In this document: positions 27,730-40,302 of the stretch, one piece after another
How the letters are laid out: every line of letters starts with the position of its first letter
Position numbering within the stretch: position 1 is the first letter of the stretch
Translations under genes and position numbers: made by a program
DNA from: Topomyia yanbarensis
Lineage: Eukaryota > Arthropoda > Insecta > Diptera > Culicidae
Assembly: GCF_030247195.1 (NCBI RefSeq)
Contig: NC_080671.1
Coordinates: 27,459,543-27,523,542, forward strand
Length of the DNA stretch: 64,000 bases
Direction: 5' to 3'
The notes under the pieces: model-generated
What the model was told of the DNA's origin: nothing
Database searches by the model: none
Seen by the model: only the letters and a program-made list of their open reading frames with translations

Positions 27730-29590
27730 GTGAATTAAATTCACGTTTTTGGGGCTTCCGACCACTATGCAGCGGTGTCTTTTGATGACTCTTTCTCAAT
27801 AACAAACATTTACCCAATTTGTTGAGCTGAGTCGTTTGGTTCACAAGTCTAGGTCCAGGCCTCTGAAAAATCTTCAAAATTTGAGGGTTTCTGTACGTTT
27901 CTGTTAAAATAAACATTAAAAAATGGCCCATGCCTGATTTCACAACCTTATAAACACCACAAAATGGTCTCAGTAACCCATAGATGCACCAAAATATAGT
28001 TTTTTTATGGGATCTGCCGGACCATGGACATAGTGTTTTCATGAGTTGATTCCTTTTAGAACACTATCAAAACACCACGCATTGGGGGTTAATTGGACCA
28101 TGACCATGAGGGTATTAAGGGCTTTTCGTTTGCCCGGGGTGTGGAATCCGCGGCGATGCAATAATCGATCCACGGTGTTCCAGCTCTCTGTTGTAAGAGG
28201 TGACAAGAACAAGAGTTCTGCTTCCGTCTACTCTTCTAGGAGTTTATCAATTTAGTATATTGCTTTCCATCGAGTTTTCGTTCATGTAGTGGTAACCGAG
28301 GTGAGGTCAAACTGAGGAGAGTTTAAACAGTTCCCATTGCCAGCGAAACAATACCGTTAGGGATCTGGCAAGAATGACTTTGTTATACATAAACGAAAAA
28401 AGAAACACCAAAATATTTTTTTTCGAGATTCCTTTAGCTATTAATGGGACCTACACTCGCGTGGAGGCATGACATAGAATTAAAAGCTAACCAATGAACA
28501 TGACAGCAAAATACTCATTCTTCGTGCTGACATAACCGAAGGTAATTATCAACCGGTCCCCGATCACTCTCGCGAATTGTCAAACCTTATACATGATTGA
28601 AGTCATCATTCCACTCAAATAAGGCTATGTGTTTTCCCTAAGCACATTGAATGTTCTGTGGATCAGTTCCCCGTTGGTAAAGCAAACCCTAAACAAACTC
28701 ATTTCAAAGAAAAGTAAGTCGACCGGTAGATACGTGTTCCCTTACAGTGCCATCACATCAATGAACACTCATTTGCAATAAAATAAAAAAGTAAAAAAAA
28801 AGTTGAATGTCAGAGGCATTTTCAAAGATAGCACCGTCGATGAAACACCCAATAAAAAATAGGTGACAAGGGACGCGGACGAAATTAGCTGACCACCGAC
28901 CGGCTATTTTACCACCTATTTTTCGGGCGAAGAATTTTGGGGCGACACCTGGTAGTCGCTAGTGAAACCCCAATTATTTGAATATGCCAATTTTTCTTAT
29001 TGCAGTATTTTTTCACTTTTCGGATTGATTTTTTTCTCTGAAAAACCATTTTTCACTATTTTTAGAATGTACACTGTGTTTCTAGATGTTATCTGTGCAC
29101 TTTTATTGTCATTGCATCGGGAATCGACGGCCCGTAATGCGAGGAAGATTTTTTTTCATTTGCCGAAATTCGATTTTCACAAACTGTCACTACTCGCGTC
29201 AGTCGAAAAATGCTTTTATAAGCCTCTTCACTTTGTATAATCGTTAAATTCTTCACCGTTATTCAGACTTTCGATAACCGGGCGGCAATAAACTGTGCCG
29301 AAAATGATGAAAATTAACCGACTCGAAGGGAGCTCTCTCAAAAGGGCTAATCTCAAACAAACTTTTGATTTACTGAACGTTCGTTTAATAAATAAATTAC
29401 TGAACATATTACTGGACGTTCGCTGTGTAAAAACCGTTAAATAAATTGAACGGTTCGGTAACAAAATCGAAGTGTCTGGTGTCTCATTGATTGTGTTCAT
29501 TACCAGCCCCGTGAATATCGTTTGTTGCATGAAACTACCACCAAACGCCAGTAGCGCTAGCTACGTTTCAAATGTTTAAGGTCTGTTCAC
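27730..29590. other. Non-coding stretch with no resolved element
   Basis: No supported gene. A partial inverted pair AAAAAATAGGTG / CACCTATTTTTC occurs at 28,854-28,925. ORFs here have no recognisable domain. Confidence 0.35.
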
Positions 29591-29598
29591 ATGAACAG

Positions 29599-30481
29599 TA
29601 GAGTGGGACACGGTTATATGAAAAAAAATTTGCTCCAAACAACTTTTTGGTAATTATTTAGGCCCTAGAACAACTATGCAAATTCCTAGCTTGGTCGGTG
29701 AAACTATATTTTTGCGCCCACTGTTTAAAGTTTACGTGGGAATTAATATGGGATAACTGACTTTCACAAAATAATTCCTCCATGAGCCGCCCATTGTCTT
29801 CTAAAAATAAATCGACGTATTGTTTTCATAGAAAATTTATCTAGAAAACAATGTCCCGAAGACCGTGGAATGAGCTGACGCTTGTGGAAAAAGATATTAA
29901 GCAAAAACCAATTGATGCTCTGACGATTGATAAAAATTTCTATTTTCATAGCATCACTGCTGCTGACGGTCAAATTATATACAGCATTTTTTAACTCTCC
30001 TTTTATGTACAAAAAACCTCATTTTATCCCTCAAAATTCTTGTGGTAAGACCAAATAGCACAGGTTATTAATTTGGACCCAATAAGAGCAAGCAAAAGAA
30101 AATTGCATCTAAAGCGAGATCCACTAGCAGTAGAGCTAGAAAAAATGAATATTTTGTCAATCGTCAGAGCATCACTCAGTTTCTGCTTTATATTTTTTTT
30201 CCACAAGAACAGATCGTTTCGTGGTCTTCGAGACTTTATTTCTCTGTTAAATTTCCTATGAAAACCACATATCAGTTTATTTTTAGAAGGTAATGGGCGA
30301 CACCTGGAGGAATTGTTTTGTAAAAGTCAATTTCCCCATTCGAAATCCCATGTAAGCTTTATACCGTGGCCGCAAAAATATAGTTTCACCGATCGAGCTA
30401 AGAATTTGCACAGTTGTTCTAGACCCCGAAAGATATCCAAAAAATTGCTCGAAGCAAGAATCTATTTTTTGTCCCACCCTA
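29599..30481. mobile_element. hAT-type foldback element with 8-bp TSD, 883 bp
   Basis: Termini TAGAGTGGGACA and (complement) TAGGGTGGGACA, with ~400-bp inverted arms (shared words: TAGAACAACTRTGCAAATTC, GGTGAAACTATATTTTTGCG, GCTCTGACGATTGA). It is flanked by exact 8-bp repeats ATGAACAG at 29,591-29,598 and 30,482-30,489. ORFs on both strands mirror the arms and are not genes. Confidence 0.88.
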
Positions 30482-30781
30482 ATGAACAGTACAACATCGT
30501 TTGAAAGTGACATTGAAAATAATTAATTAACATATGAAAAATAATACTATTTTGAAATCGCCTTTCCCCCATAAAATCCGAACGCTTTTACCACCTATGA
30601 ACCAGTTAAACACATCAAAATAAAGTTTGTTTGCATTCGACAAGTTCCAAGACGAGTTAGCAACATTGGCTTGTAGCGATGTGAACGTTGCTTAAAGCGC
30701 ATTCGGTGTCATTTTTGGCAACTAGCCGAGCCAAGAAGCCAGCTTATGCTGGCATCACTAATTTTTCAAAGAAACGTCACC

Positions 30782-30850
30782 CTCTTGAAGACCATTCATA
30801 AATTACGTAATGCTTTTAGGGGGGAGGGGGTATAACAAAATGTGACATTA
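30782..30850 (+). repeat. Fragment of the GACCATTCATAAATTACGT repeat
   Basis: GACCATTCATAAATTACGTA, then TTTTAGGGGGGAGGGGGT and AAAATGTGAC. This is the terminus of an element type very common in insects and related to the ends of the element at 45,238-46,807. The other end was not found nearby. Confidence 0.55.
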
Positions 30851-33190
30851 GACTGGCCCAAAATGGCATAAATCTCGAAATCAAAACCTTACCCCCCAAA
30901 ATGATAATTTGAGTCCCCAACAAGATTTCCTGAAAATTTCAGCTCAATTGGTCCACTGCAAGGGGTTCCGCAAACTGCTCAAAGTTTGTATGGAAAAAAG
31001 AGATCAAATGTATGGAGAAATGCATCAGATTCACATTTTCAGCTCTAGGTGGCGTCGTTATCGATGAAAGTCTTTTGTGTGAAAAAATAAGAATCTTCAT
31101 GTAACAATGAATCGACTCGTGAAAACCGGAGGTCAATCTGACGACAGCAGACAAAGTTATAAGCGCGCAAAGTTGAGGGTGTCATGTACTGCAGTTGGGG
31201 TGGCTCTGTCGAAAGTGCAAAAAAACTCTTTTGAACGCACGAATTACATGAGGTAGAAACACTCGATTACATGGTTTTACAACTTCTAATAACTCAAAAT
31301 GCTGGCTATTTGGAAGAGTAGTATCTTTGGCAAACTGGTCAAGTAAGTCAAGGGCTTTCCGGTAAACACCTGAATAATTCAGAATTCTCTCACTAGGTGG
31401 CGCTAGAGCGAATTAAAATGCCTTATACTTTTTTTAATAGTGCTATAGCTCGTGATCAAGAACACTTGGCTGTTCGTAGTCTTCTGCAAAGTAAATCATA
31501 AGGTCAAGGGCTTTTCGACTGAGAACAGTTTAATTCAAAATTCTTCCTCTGGGCGGAGTTGGAGTGCCTGGAAAATTCTAACACTCTTTCATTTTATATT
31601 AGGCTATATCTCGTGATGGGAATCATTTAATGGGGCGGATTCTTCGGCGCAGTAGTACAATTTCTAATGGTGAACATAATTCTCGTACTAATCGACATTT
31701 TTTCTTTTTGGCTTATTCTATCTCAAGTGAAATGATCCAGTGGAGATGTAGAGTGGTTTTTTTCCAGTGGAGATGCAGAGTGGTTTCATTTCAAAATTGT
31801 CACTAGAGTTACACATCTATTTTTATTGTGCTACAAAACCTTTCTTTATTTTAGTGTGCGTGGTCTCCGGAAAAGTCTGTCTATGCTGCTGCACTAATTG
31901 ATAACTTTTATTTAGAGTTTACTATAGTACGCTATTAACACTATTGTGAGTTCACGCTAACATGTAGTTGTACGGTAAATTGTTGTGTTTTCAAACAGTG
32001 TCACATATTCAATAGATTTTCATTATAGCATACATTGACTATTTCTTAGTTGATTTTACCATAAGAGATTGAGCGATGAAAACGTGACCTCTTAAAATCA
32101 CTATTTTTCATTTGTCACTTCATACATTGATTTATCGTAAATACTTTGTTAGCAGCACTTTTAGAACTTTGCATGGCCAAGATTTTTGCTGAAGTAACAA
32201 AGTTATTATCTCGTCTATTTGAAAAGTTATGAACGATTTTTGTTGTACAAGACACCAATTTCAAAAATTAATTATTTATTTTACAGAAATAACGCTCTCG
32301 CAGTTTTTTCACCAAAAACTACAAAAGTTTCAATCATTCAAATGAAACTAAAAAATTGAAAATCCATTTGCAATGTTGGAAGATATATAGCTTTGAAAAA
32401 AATCATTTTTGCTTTGAAAATCGCCTGTAACTATGCAAACAAAAGAGGTAGAAACTTCATTGCTTTGGCAAAAATGTGTATTTACAAAAGTTCTAAAAAC
32501 CTAAAGAACAAAGTATTAGCGAGAAATTAACACATAAAAAGATATTAATAGAAAACCAATTTTTAAAGAGCCACCCTACCTTAAATATTGAAAAAATCAT
32601 AGCACATGAACCATTAGAGACAGCTACATAGTTTTTTCAGAAAAGTTGCTTCAATTTGATTGATTTATAACTTTTATAGAACATTATGTAGCTGAATTTT
32701 ACATATCTAAGAAGTTGATACTTTGAACACCCTAACCACAAGGACCACCCTAATTCAACTAATATAAAAAAATCGGCAAGAAAGTACTAACAAAGTTTGC
32801 CGAAGATACTATATATCTAAACCCAACGGTTTTGGCGCAAACAGTTTTGTCTTCCTAAATAGAGCTTTGGGACCATAGTGCAGTGGAACACTCGGATTAG
32901 CAAGCAGAAAATAAAATCCTTCCGATCATATTCATATGAGCATGCCTGTCGTTATAAGTTTATAATTGATTCACCCTGGAATACCTACCCGTCGTTGAAT
33001 TTTCATATCTTTCGTTTCTTTAAGTCATCAATTTGTCGAAAATTGTCCAAATAATCGATAAAGTAGAACTTTGCGGCAATTAAAAAACGTAATAACAAAT
33101 ATCATTTTAGGATTCAGAAATAACGACTAAAGATGAGGATAAGGATCTCGATAAGTTGTAGGAAATTGCTATCTTCTGAAAATATTTCAC
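30851..33190. other. AT-rich repeat-like DNA, unresolved
   Basis: Words such as TAGGTGGCGCTAGAGCG, AGCTCGTGAT and AACAAAGTTTGCCGAAGATA indicate decayed interspersed repeats. No coding region or clean element boundary was found. Confidence 0.35.
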
Positions 33191-33239
33191 ACATTAATAT
33201 TGTTCGAGACTTCACTGAAGTCTCGAACAATATTAATGT
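33191..33239. repeat. Perfect 24-bp-arm palindrome
   Basis: ACATTAATATTGTTCGAGAC plus TTCA is followed, after a single C, by its exact reverse complement. The 49-bp structure can extrude as a cruciform or fold as an RNA hairpin. No flanking target duplication is evident. Confidence 0.9.
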
Positions 33240-33353
33240 ACTTTCTGTTACAATGAGTTAGGTATTATGTTACAATTCAACACGCAGTAGAAAACTGCGT
33301 TCGCAGGATCCAATTAATTTCAAGTGTTTTTTTATTGTGTACATATTCATTAG

Positions 33354-36280
33354 ACTGAAAAGAAAAAAATGACCCCTATCGACCCACCCCTGAGTCGATT
33401 CCTAATTCCACCAGTAGTGCTTGTTCCAAATTTGAAGCAAATCGGACAAGTCTAGCTATAGGGCCAACGTACCTGAAGCTTGTATGGGATTTTTCGACAA
33501 TTTACATGGAGAAAACCTACTAGCTCGCATTTTCGCCGCTTTCGCGTATTATCAAAGATAAATTATCGCATGCACTAAACATTTTTGTGAAATAATGGTT
33601 AGGTTTAGTTCAATAGCTCGCCCAGAAGAATTATAATAAATAATACGAGTCATCTTATGGTTAGAACATTGAGTTCTACATGTTGTTAGAGAGCGCCAAC
33701 ACTAACTTTTCAACGAAGAGAGATATAAATTAGGTGTTTTCCACAAAGTTGTAGAGCAGGCATTCTGCAATAATTCTTCCAAACATCTTGATATTCTATT
33801 TCTTTTCTATGAAAAGATAGTGTTAGCGTGCACTATGCGGCCACAGGTGGAACTAAAATTTTCTAACCAAAATATAACTCGTATTGGTCAAGGCTTCTGC
33901 CTGTCACGTTACATTTTTACGCATATTTCATAAGATAAGTCAGCAAAAACAATAAAACCATATTCTATCACAACTGCACATTATTAAGGTTACTAAACCG
34001 CACATTTTTTCTACAGAAAGTTTTTTTTCTATCATGAACCGTTTTCACTTTATTGTCATTTTGATACGTCTGTCACGTTACACAATTTTCGCAGTTAGTT
34101 TGGAGGTTGCCCGACTAAATAGAAAAAGTCTGTTCCGTTGGCCCCCAAATTTGCATGAAAACAGTTTTAAGTTGAAGCTTAGAAAGCAAGGAAGAGTTTG
34201 AAATATAGTTTTCCTGAAGAAAAACTTTGTTTTCGATTTTATGGAGTACTCTCAATGATCTGTCACGTTACAACCAGAATCTGTCACGTTACAGTTCTGC
34301 ATTTTCATTGAAGCAAGGATATCAAGACAATCGTACACAAATCATCCTTAATCTAGGAACTGAGTATTAACGAGAAATTTCATGTTTATTTTGAAAAACA
34401 TATTGGTTTTGATGAACAAACGTGAAAAACTTTTGAAAAGGTTGTAATTTCACGAAGTAACATATTAAGTCGAAAGAAAATCCAAAATAACTTGAAAACA
34501 TCTGTATTTTGAAGGATAATTTTTCGTGAACATTTTGAATTGAAAACCCATTTTAAAATACATTCCATAACTAAACTATTTAAAGAAAAAAATCAAATAA
34601 AAATTCAAAATTTAAAGAATTATTGAAATATGTTAAAACTTTTTATTGTTATTTTCTCTACGATGCAATTATATTTTCAAGTTTTTTATTTGCAATTAAA
34701 TTTTAAACGTGTTATGTTTTTTGCGTTTGGTATTTGTGAGTAATTTATTAAAAAGGCGTATTTTCACTACTAGATATTTTTGTTGAAAAAAAAATCAAAA
34801 TATTTCGAAAAAATATTCTTCAGAGCATTTTGCTTCGAAATTATATTTTAGCATTAATATTGTATAGGAAAATTATATTTATGACTGGCAAATACTAAGA
34901 AATTTGGGAAAATACTTGAAGCTAAAAATGTTTTCTTACTAATAACTTCCTAATAGTGCAATTATAGTTTCATCAGTTTACAGGCTTTCGTTAACAAAAA
35001 AACATTGTTTTTCTGTAATTGTATTTTCATTTTTTTCTACAATCTATTTGTATTTTTAACATTTTCTTGCTTTTTTTTGAAAAGTTTCACCAAAAAATAT
35101 TCACACAGAACAATTAATTCCCTAGAGCTCGCTAACATATAGTTTTGCTGCACAAATGGCAATTTTCGAAAAATATATGTTGAAAGTAGTGCATTCAAGA
35201 TCCCATACGCCCTTTTTAAATATTACTCTTGAATAAAAAATGTTTGTTTAATATTGAAAAATACTTAGTGTTCCATATACATGAAATGTAAAAGGTTTCA
35301 TCAGAATCAAAGATGGTCACCAATATTGACGCAATCGATTCAAACTTGATAGAATTGCTTTACAGCAGAAAAAATCTGTCACGTTACATAAGATAAACTG
35401 TGTTTTCTTAAAAATTAATAAAACTTTAAAGTTTTCACAACACAGTTTCAAAAAGTAGACTCAAAGTAGTAAGAAAAAATGCAGGTTAGACATTGTATGC
35501 ATGCTGTTGGTGTGGTCCACAAAACTTTTTTGAATTTTACGAATTGAATACGATAGAAAAATGTGGTTGCAAGCAAAAAGTTGAAAATATGGATTTTGTT
35601 TACCTGTTTATCTCCTTACTGTCTTTTAGTCACTTTCAGGTCATGCAAGTAGCATCAACAAACTTTCATAAATGACAGACATGAAATTTTTTTCTGGGAT
35701 GACCATTCATATTTTTTAATATTAGAGGTTATATACATACGGAAAACAAACAGTTTGACGCAAAATTTGATAAAAAATAATTTCGCCTGTGGTTGCCATT
35801 TTCGGAGCCTTGACCATTATGTACTACAATTCTTCTGAACATACCATTCAGCTAAATCTAACCATTATTTTTAAAAAAATGTGTATTTCGTGGGAATCGA
35901 GTACTGATACACAACCATGCACTGCTAGGTCTCATGCAAAACTGACTCAGACATCACTTCGCTAAAAGTTTAATAACTTCTTTTAACAAAGCCGGATTGA
36001 CTAGCAGCCTTCGACAAAGTTGTAGAAATTAAATTATCTTTCTAATGTTCACTTACAGTGATAATACGATGCATACAGTGCCACTTAGCGGCGAAAATGC
36101 GAACTAGTGGATTTTCGCCATATAAATTTTCGAAAAATCCCATTCAAACTTCAGGTTGGTCCGGAAGCTAAACTTGTCCGATTTGCTTCAAATTTCGTGC
36201 AAGTACTCCTGGTGGGACTAGGAATCGACTCAGAGGTGGGCCAATTGAGTTTTCATAAATTCATTATTTTTCTGGGCAGT
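33354..36280. mobile_element. Large inverted-repeat unit (~2.9 kb)
   Basis: The left arm (33,354-33,560) and right arm (about 36,070-36,280) are inverted repeats. Both read, in the outer-to-inner direction, ACTGNNNAGAAAAANAATGA, GAGTCGATTCCTA, AATTTGAAGCAAATCGGACA and CGCATTTTCGCCGCT. The middle is AT-rich with no ORF above 60 codons of interest and holds five copies of CTGTCACGTTACA. It is probably a non-autonomous DNA transposon. No target duplication was seen. Confidence 0.55.
33901..35388 (+). repeat. Five dispersed copies of CTGTCACGTTACA
   Basis: Exact 13-mers, all in the same orientation, at 33,901-33,913, 34,070-34,082, 34,260-34,272, 34,281-34,293 and 35,376-35,388; four are preceded by T. 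Between copies the sequence is unrelated, so this is not an array but a recurring motif. Protein-binding sites, e.g. for a transposase, are possible. Confidence 0.85.
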
Positions 36281-37170
36281 CAAGGCTTCGTCGAGCTAAC
36301 GCATTGAGCGAGTATCAAATAAATTAATGCTTAAAAATAAAAATTTTAAGTTTGAGAGAAAACTTACTTACCGAATTTATGCGTGGCTAAATACACAAAA
36401 TGTAAATGTAAATTCAACCTAAACATATTGGAGAATAAGTTTCAGAGTACTTGAAAGATAGCGCCATATGGGAACTAATAGGAACGGAGAAAAAATGGCC
36501 CCGCCAACTTGTTTCAACCGCGAGCTGGCCCCGGGCTCCCCTACCAGTTGGTTTGAGTAGGGGTGTTAACGTAACTTATTTACACTAATAACTATTGAAT
36601 TTGATTTTTATTATTCGATCGTGAAAGTAATAAACAATGAACAACTGTTAAAATCGCGCTCCGATACTAAGGACGTACAGTTTGCTGTGGTTTCAACTCC
36701 AACTTCCTTTTAAGGTGCTTTTCAATCTATTTTCCGTACAAATGTTATGTTATTATTTAAATAATAGAACCCACAAGGCAGTGTATTGCCGCCTTCGTCA
36801 GTCTTCATTGATTGGTGTTCGTTTCACACTTGTTAATGCAATGCTTCCGTGAAACCCAATGTCAGCGGCAAAACCCGAGCTTTTATTTCCTTTCTTACTC
36901 CCACACTTCACAGTGTTTTGAATCAGATATCATACGCACGCTGCACTACTGATGAGAAATGGATTCCAGGCTCGTGGAGAAAATAGATGAAGTCAATTAT
37001 GATATCATTAGAAAGAAAGCGTTGCTCGATTCCATCCCTGCTCGGAGCTGATTTCCAATTTAATCTTCCCCTACCAGGCGAAACACTCACTACCGTTTCG
37101 AGATCTATGTTTGTTGCTAGGACAACGATAGAAAAACAACTTTTCCCGGAAGCTTTACCCACCTACGCTT
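36281..37170. other. Non-coding stretch
   Basis: No gene recognised. It contains a GC-rich patch GGCCCCGCCAACTTGTTTCA (36,498) with CCGGGCTCCCCTACC. Confidence 0.35.
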
Positions 37171-37172
37171 GA

Positions 37173-37340
37173 GATTTTTTGCCGGAAAAGTACGGCAACA
37201 GTTTCTATGCGATGTGTTACACGGCTAACGTGGAAAACAACCACCTTGGGGAGAAATTTGCATTCCATTCGCGGGTCGGCCTGACTATGTACAAGCAAAC
37301 GGATTTGGGCGACACGGGAAGGAACCATCGGACCGTGTAA
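37173..37340 (+). pseudogene. Possible coding relic, unknown family
   Basis: A 55-codon stretch open between stops: DFLPEKYGNSFYAMCYTANV, then NNHLGEKFAFHSRVGLTMYK, then QTDLGDTGRNHRTV. Its G+C and residue mix stand out from the AT-rich surroundings. It has no start codon at the front and no splice sites I trust. It could be an exon, a processed fragment or chance. Confidence 0.25.
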
Positions 37341-37603
37341 CCCAATAGATCGTTTTTAGCGTGTGCTCATTTTCTGACGTGCAGTGTTTTCCGCTTTCCA
37401 CACCAAATTGTGTGTTGATGTGCCAAAAATACAAGATCATAATCCCGCTGCCAATTTTTCGCACTCAGCTGCTGCGCATTTAATTTTCGGCGGATATTGT
37501 TGCATTGATGGGCGGCATGGAGAATCAGTGATTAATTAATGCATGTAAAGGAAAATAACTTTCCGGTCAAATTTGGAATTTGTGTTCACTTATAACACGT
37601 ACT

Positions 37604-37689
37604 CACTACAGAGTTGTAACATGTTATAATAATAAGCATGAGGGAAAACGTCATCGAAATTGTGCTGTGGCGCGTTCTAACTCGTAGTG
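37604..37689. mobile_element. 86-bp TIR element, CACTACAGAGTT family, copy 2
   Basis: CACTACAGAGTTGTAAC at the left and (complement) CACTACGAGTTAGAAC at the right. It is the same length as the copy at 4,050-4,135. Confidence 0.6.
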
Positions 37690-39060
37690 TGTACGTACAA
37701 TTAATGTAAAACGCAGAATGAACCATAACAGACATCGTAAAGCAAAGAGAAAAAATTAAGCTGTCATAACCTTATGTAACTATAGAATAAAACTTTAATC
37801 AATTGATATTCCAGATTCTAAATTATTGTTATGAAATGCAACAGAGTTTTACTCACGAGAATTTTCAAACAAGTGATACTTGTTGACATACACATACCTT
37901 TAGAGAACGAAAATGTGCATTCGACATTCCGCAGGCAAAATAATATCACGTTTCTCATGTGCGTCGCCTACTGCAGAGGACACTTTTTATGGCGTATTAT
38001 AATAAACACAAGGCAATTTAACAAATACCGTCGAAATTGACAACTTACATACAATAGTATCAAATTCTGCAACGCTTGCCATGCAACCCGGTTTGTTTCT
38101 AGCGGGAATTATTCTTGCGGAACCATGTGATCATCGTTTCGCATCGCTCACAAGTTGCAGCATTGCACAGAGCAACAAGAACGTAATCCGCTCTAGTGTC
38201 GAACTTCAACCAGAAAGGTCGACTACAGCTGAGAAATCCCAACTTGACCTAGATTGTAGGTTATAGTCTCGAATTTCCCTCTACCAGGGCCAACATCTCG
38301 TCATCATAATAAAATGCAAAATAATAAAACATCCCATTAACCATCAGTATCACAGATGGGAGGATACTAACTTGACGAACAATAAGGAGTAATGCATACA
38401 CGAGATGCTGTTCCTTTCTCTTCGTTACTTTTACTTTCTACTGAAATGATGACAATGCGGGCATCATTTTTAATAAAATATTTGCCCTGATTTTCATTTG
38501 AATGTTCAGGAATTGGAACAAACACATTTTTCTCACACTTTGGAATAGAAAATTGTACTTCAAATTATGTACAAGCGTCCCAATGCAGATTGTATCATGC
38601 GTCTCGTCATTCCACACCAATCAACATCATTATTCGTGATTATGGGTGATGGAAGGACGTTAGCTTCCAGCTGACATCTGTCTGCTCGTTTCTTTATCGA
38701 TACAGTACACTTGTCCTCACGATGTTCATGATTGTGGGTGTAATCTTCTTTTCTTTGCGGATTAAACTTGTTTGCTGCATCTGTTGCCTAGCAGTTGTGA
38801 ACTTTCACTACGGTGATGTCGTTCTTGTCAAAGCACTGACAATCTCAGACATTTTCCATATCCATAATTAAAACATAGTAACATTTTCCATATCGGTTGT
38901 CATACACCATTCTGCCCACTACAAGGAATAGGAAGGTGTGCAGTGTCTCTTTCCTTCTGGTCCATGATGCTTTTGAAATTCCAAGGATGAAATTAATCGC
39001 TTCTAATTGAAGGTATTTTTATTAAATAGCTAAATAAGTATATGAAAATATGCAAATTCT
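37690..39060. other. Non-coding stretch
   Basis: No supported gene on either strand. An ORF at 38,081-38,266 (MQPGLFLAGIILAEPCDH at its start) looks faintly like a signal peptide but has no other support. Confidence 0.3.
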
Positions 39061-39068
39061 TGTTAAAG

Positions 39069-40130
39069 GGTGTACGGCATCAAATTGCATCACTAGAAAA
39101 GGTTCGTAAACATTCATCCATTCAATCGATCGTTTTCAAACTTTCAGGGAATGATATTGTTTTATTGTTACGACTATATTATTAAACTTTTTCTATGTTC
39201 GTTCATATTTTCTTCTTAATGCTGTTCATATGGTCTTGTACAACGTTTGAACCAACTTGTTTTTGTGTTGAAAGCCATTTTTTCCTCATTTCAGCACCCG
39301 ATTTCACTCCCTTAGGATGTCTTCGGAGTGCCTACTTCATGATGGCCAAGTATTTCCCAATTTGTAGAAATTTCAGTGCGCACGGGGAATTTAACTCGTT
39401 TGGCACGAAATTTGGTTCACTAGAGAACATCTTCGAGTAATGGGATAAGGCTAAATCCGGCCAGAATGTCGTAGGGCCATTGTGAGATCTCAGAAGTGGA
39501 AGTAGACGCTTTTGGAGACATTTTTTCAAATACCCAATGCCCATTGACTGTTCCGCTTTCCGCACGGGCAAATCGCTTGCCAAATCATGTATTTTTTAAC
39601 AAATTTAGATATCTTCTGCTTTCTAACTTCCTCAGGGTCGTCGAAAATATGTGAAGTGAAGAAAAGGAGCCCAGGAAGCTGCCGGAAATCCACTTTCACA
39701 TATATTTTTACATCCATGACGAGAGAATGCGGTTTTATTAACAACTGAGCGTAGAGCTTCTGCTCATGTAATTTCCCCCTGTATTCTGCCGTTCATAGAT
39801 ATTCGGCGTCTTTTAAACTTTGTATCTTCGTAGTTTTTTTGCATCTGCCATAACAGTTTACTCAAATGCAGTTTTTTCGGTACTTTCCTCACTGAACTAT
39901 TCGGATTCCTCTTGAAATCTTAGACTACCTGCTGGCGTTCCTTCACACTATATGGAGTTCCATTTAGGCAATTTTTTCCCTTCCTATCGACGGTCAAACG
40001 TTCGTTGTACCGTTTCAAAACACGACTTAGCGTAGATTGGACCAGTCCCAGTTTCTAGCTAATGGTATGGTAAGCTACAGCTTTACACAATACAAACAAT
40101 ATACATTGAACAAATTTCACCCAAAACTTC
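39069..40130 (-). pseudogene. Tc1/mariner transposon relic (D37E-like), transposase on minus strand
   Basis: Reading down the minus strand: helix-turn-helix LVQSTLSRVLKRYNERLTVD, a mid-section KLHLSKL, catalytic segment LVMDVKIYVKVDFRQLPGL, KFVKKYMIWQAICPCGKRNS, then KCLQKRLLPLLRSHNGPTTF with WPDLALSHYSK and NFVPNELNSP, ending IGKYLAIMK. These match the D37E Tc1/mariner group. The first catalytic Asp is followed by altered residues. Frame breaks occur near 39,550 and 39,760. The transposon end GGGTGTACGGCATCAAATTG is at 39,069. Confidence 0.75.
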
Positions 40131-40302
40131 AATACGAAATCACTTAAACTTAAACTTAAACGGGGGCATGGTGCACACGTCAGTTATTATTGCTGCGACT
40201 ATTTCTGAGAGAATCCGTTTTTTGAGTATTTAATCGAGCAGAGTTCAAAACAATTGACATCCTTGGATGAGCTTGAGAGAAGAACAAAATTCAAATTAAG
40301 TT

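Noticed and set aside
38081..38266. 61-codon ORF with signal-peptide-like start
   Set aside because: No splice sites, polyadenylation context or domain; hydrophobic stretch is short.
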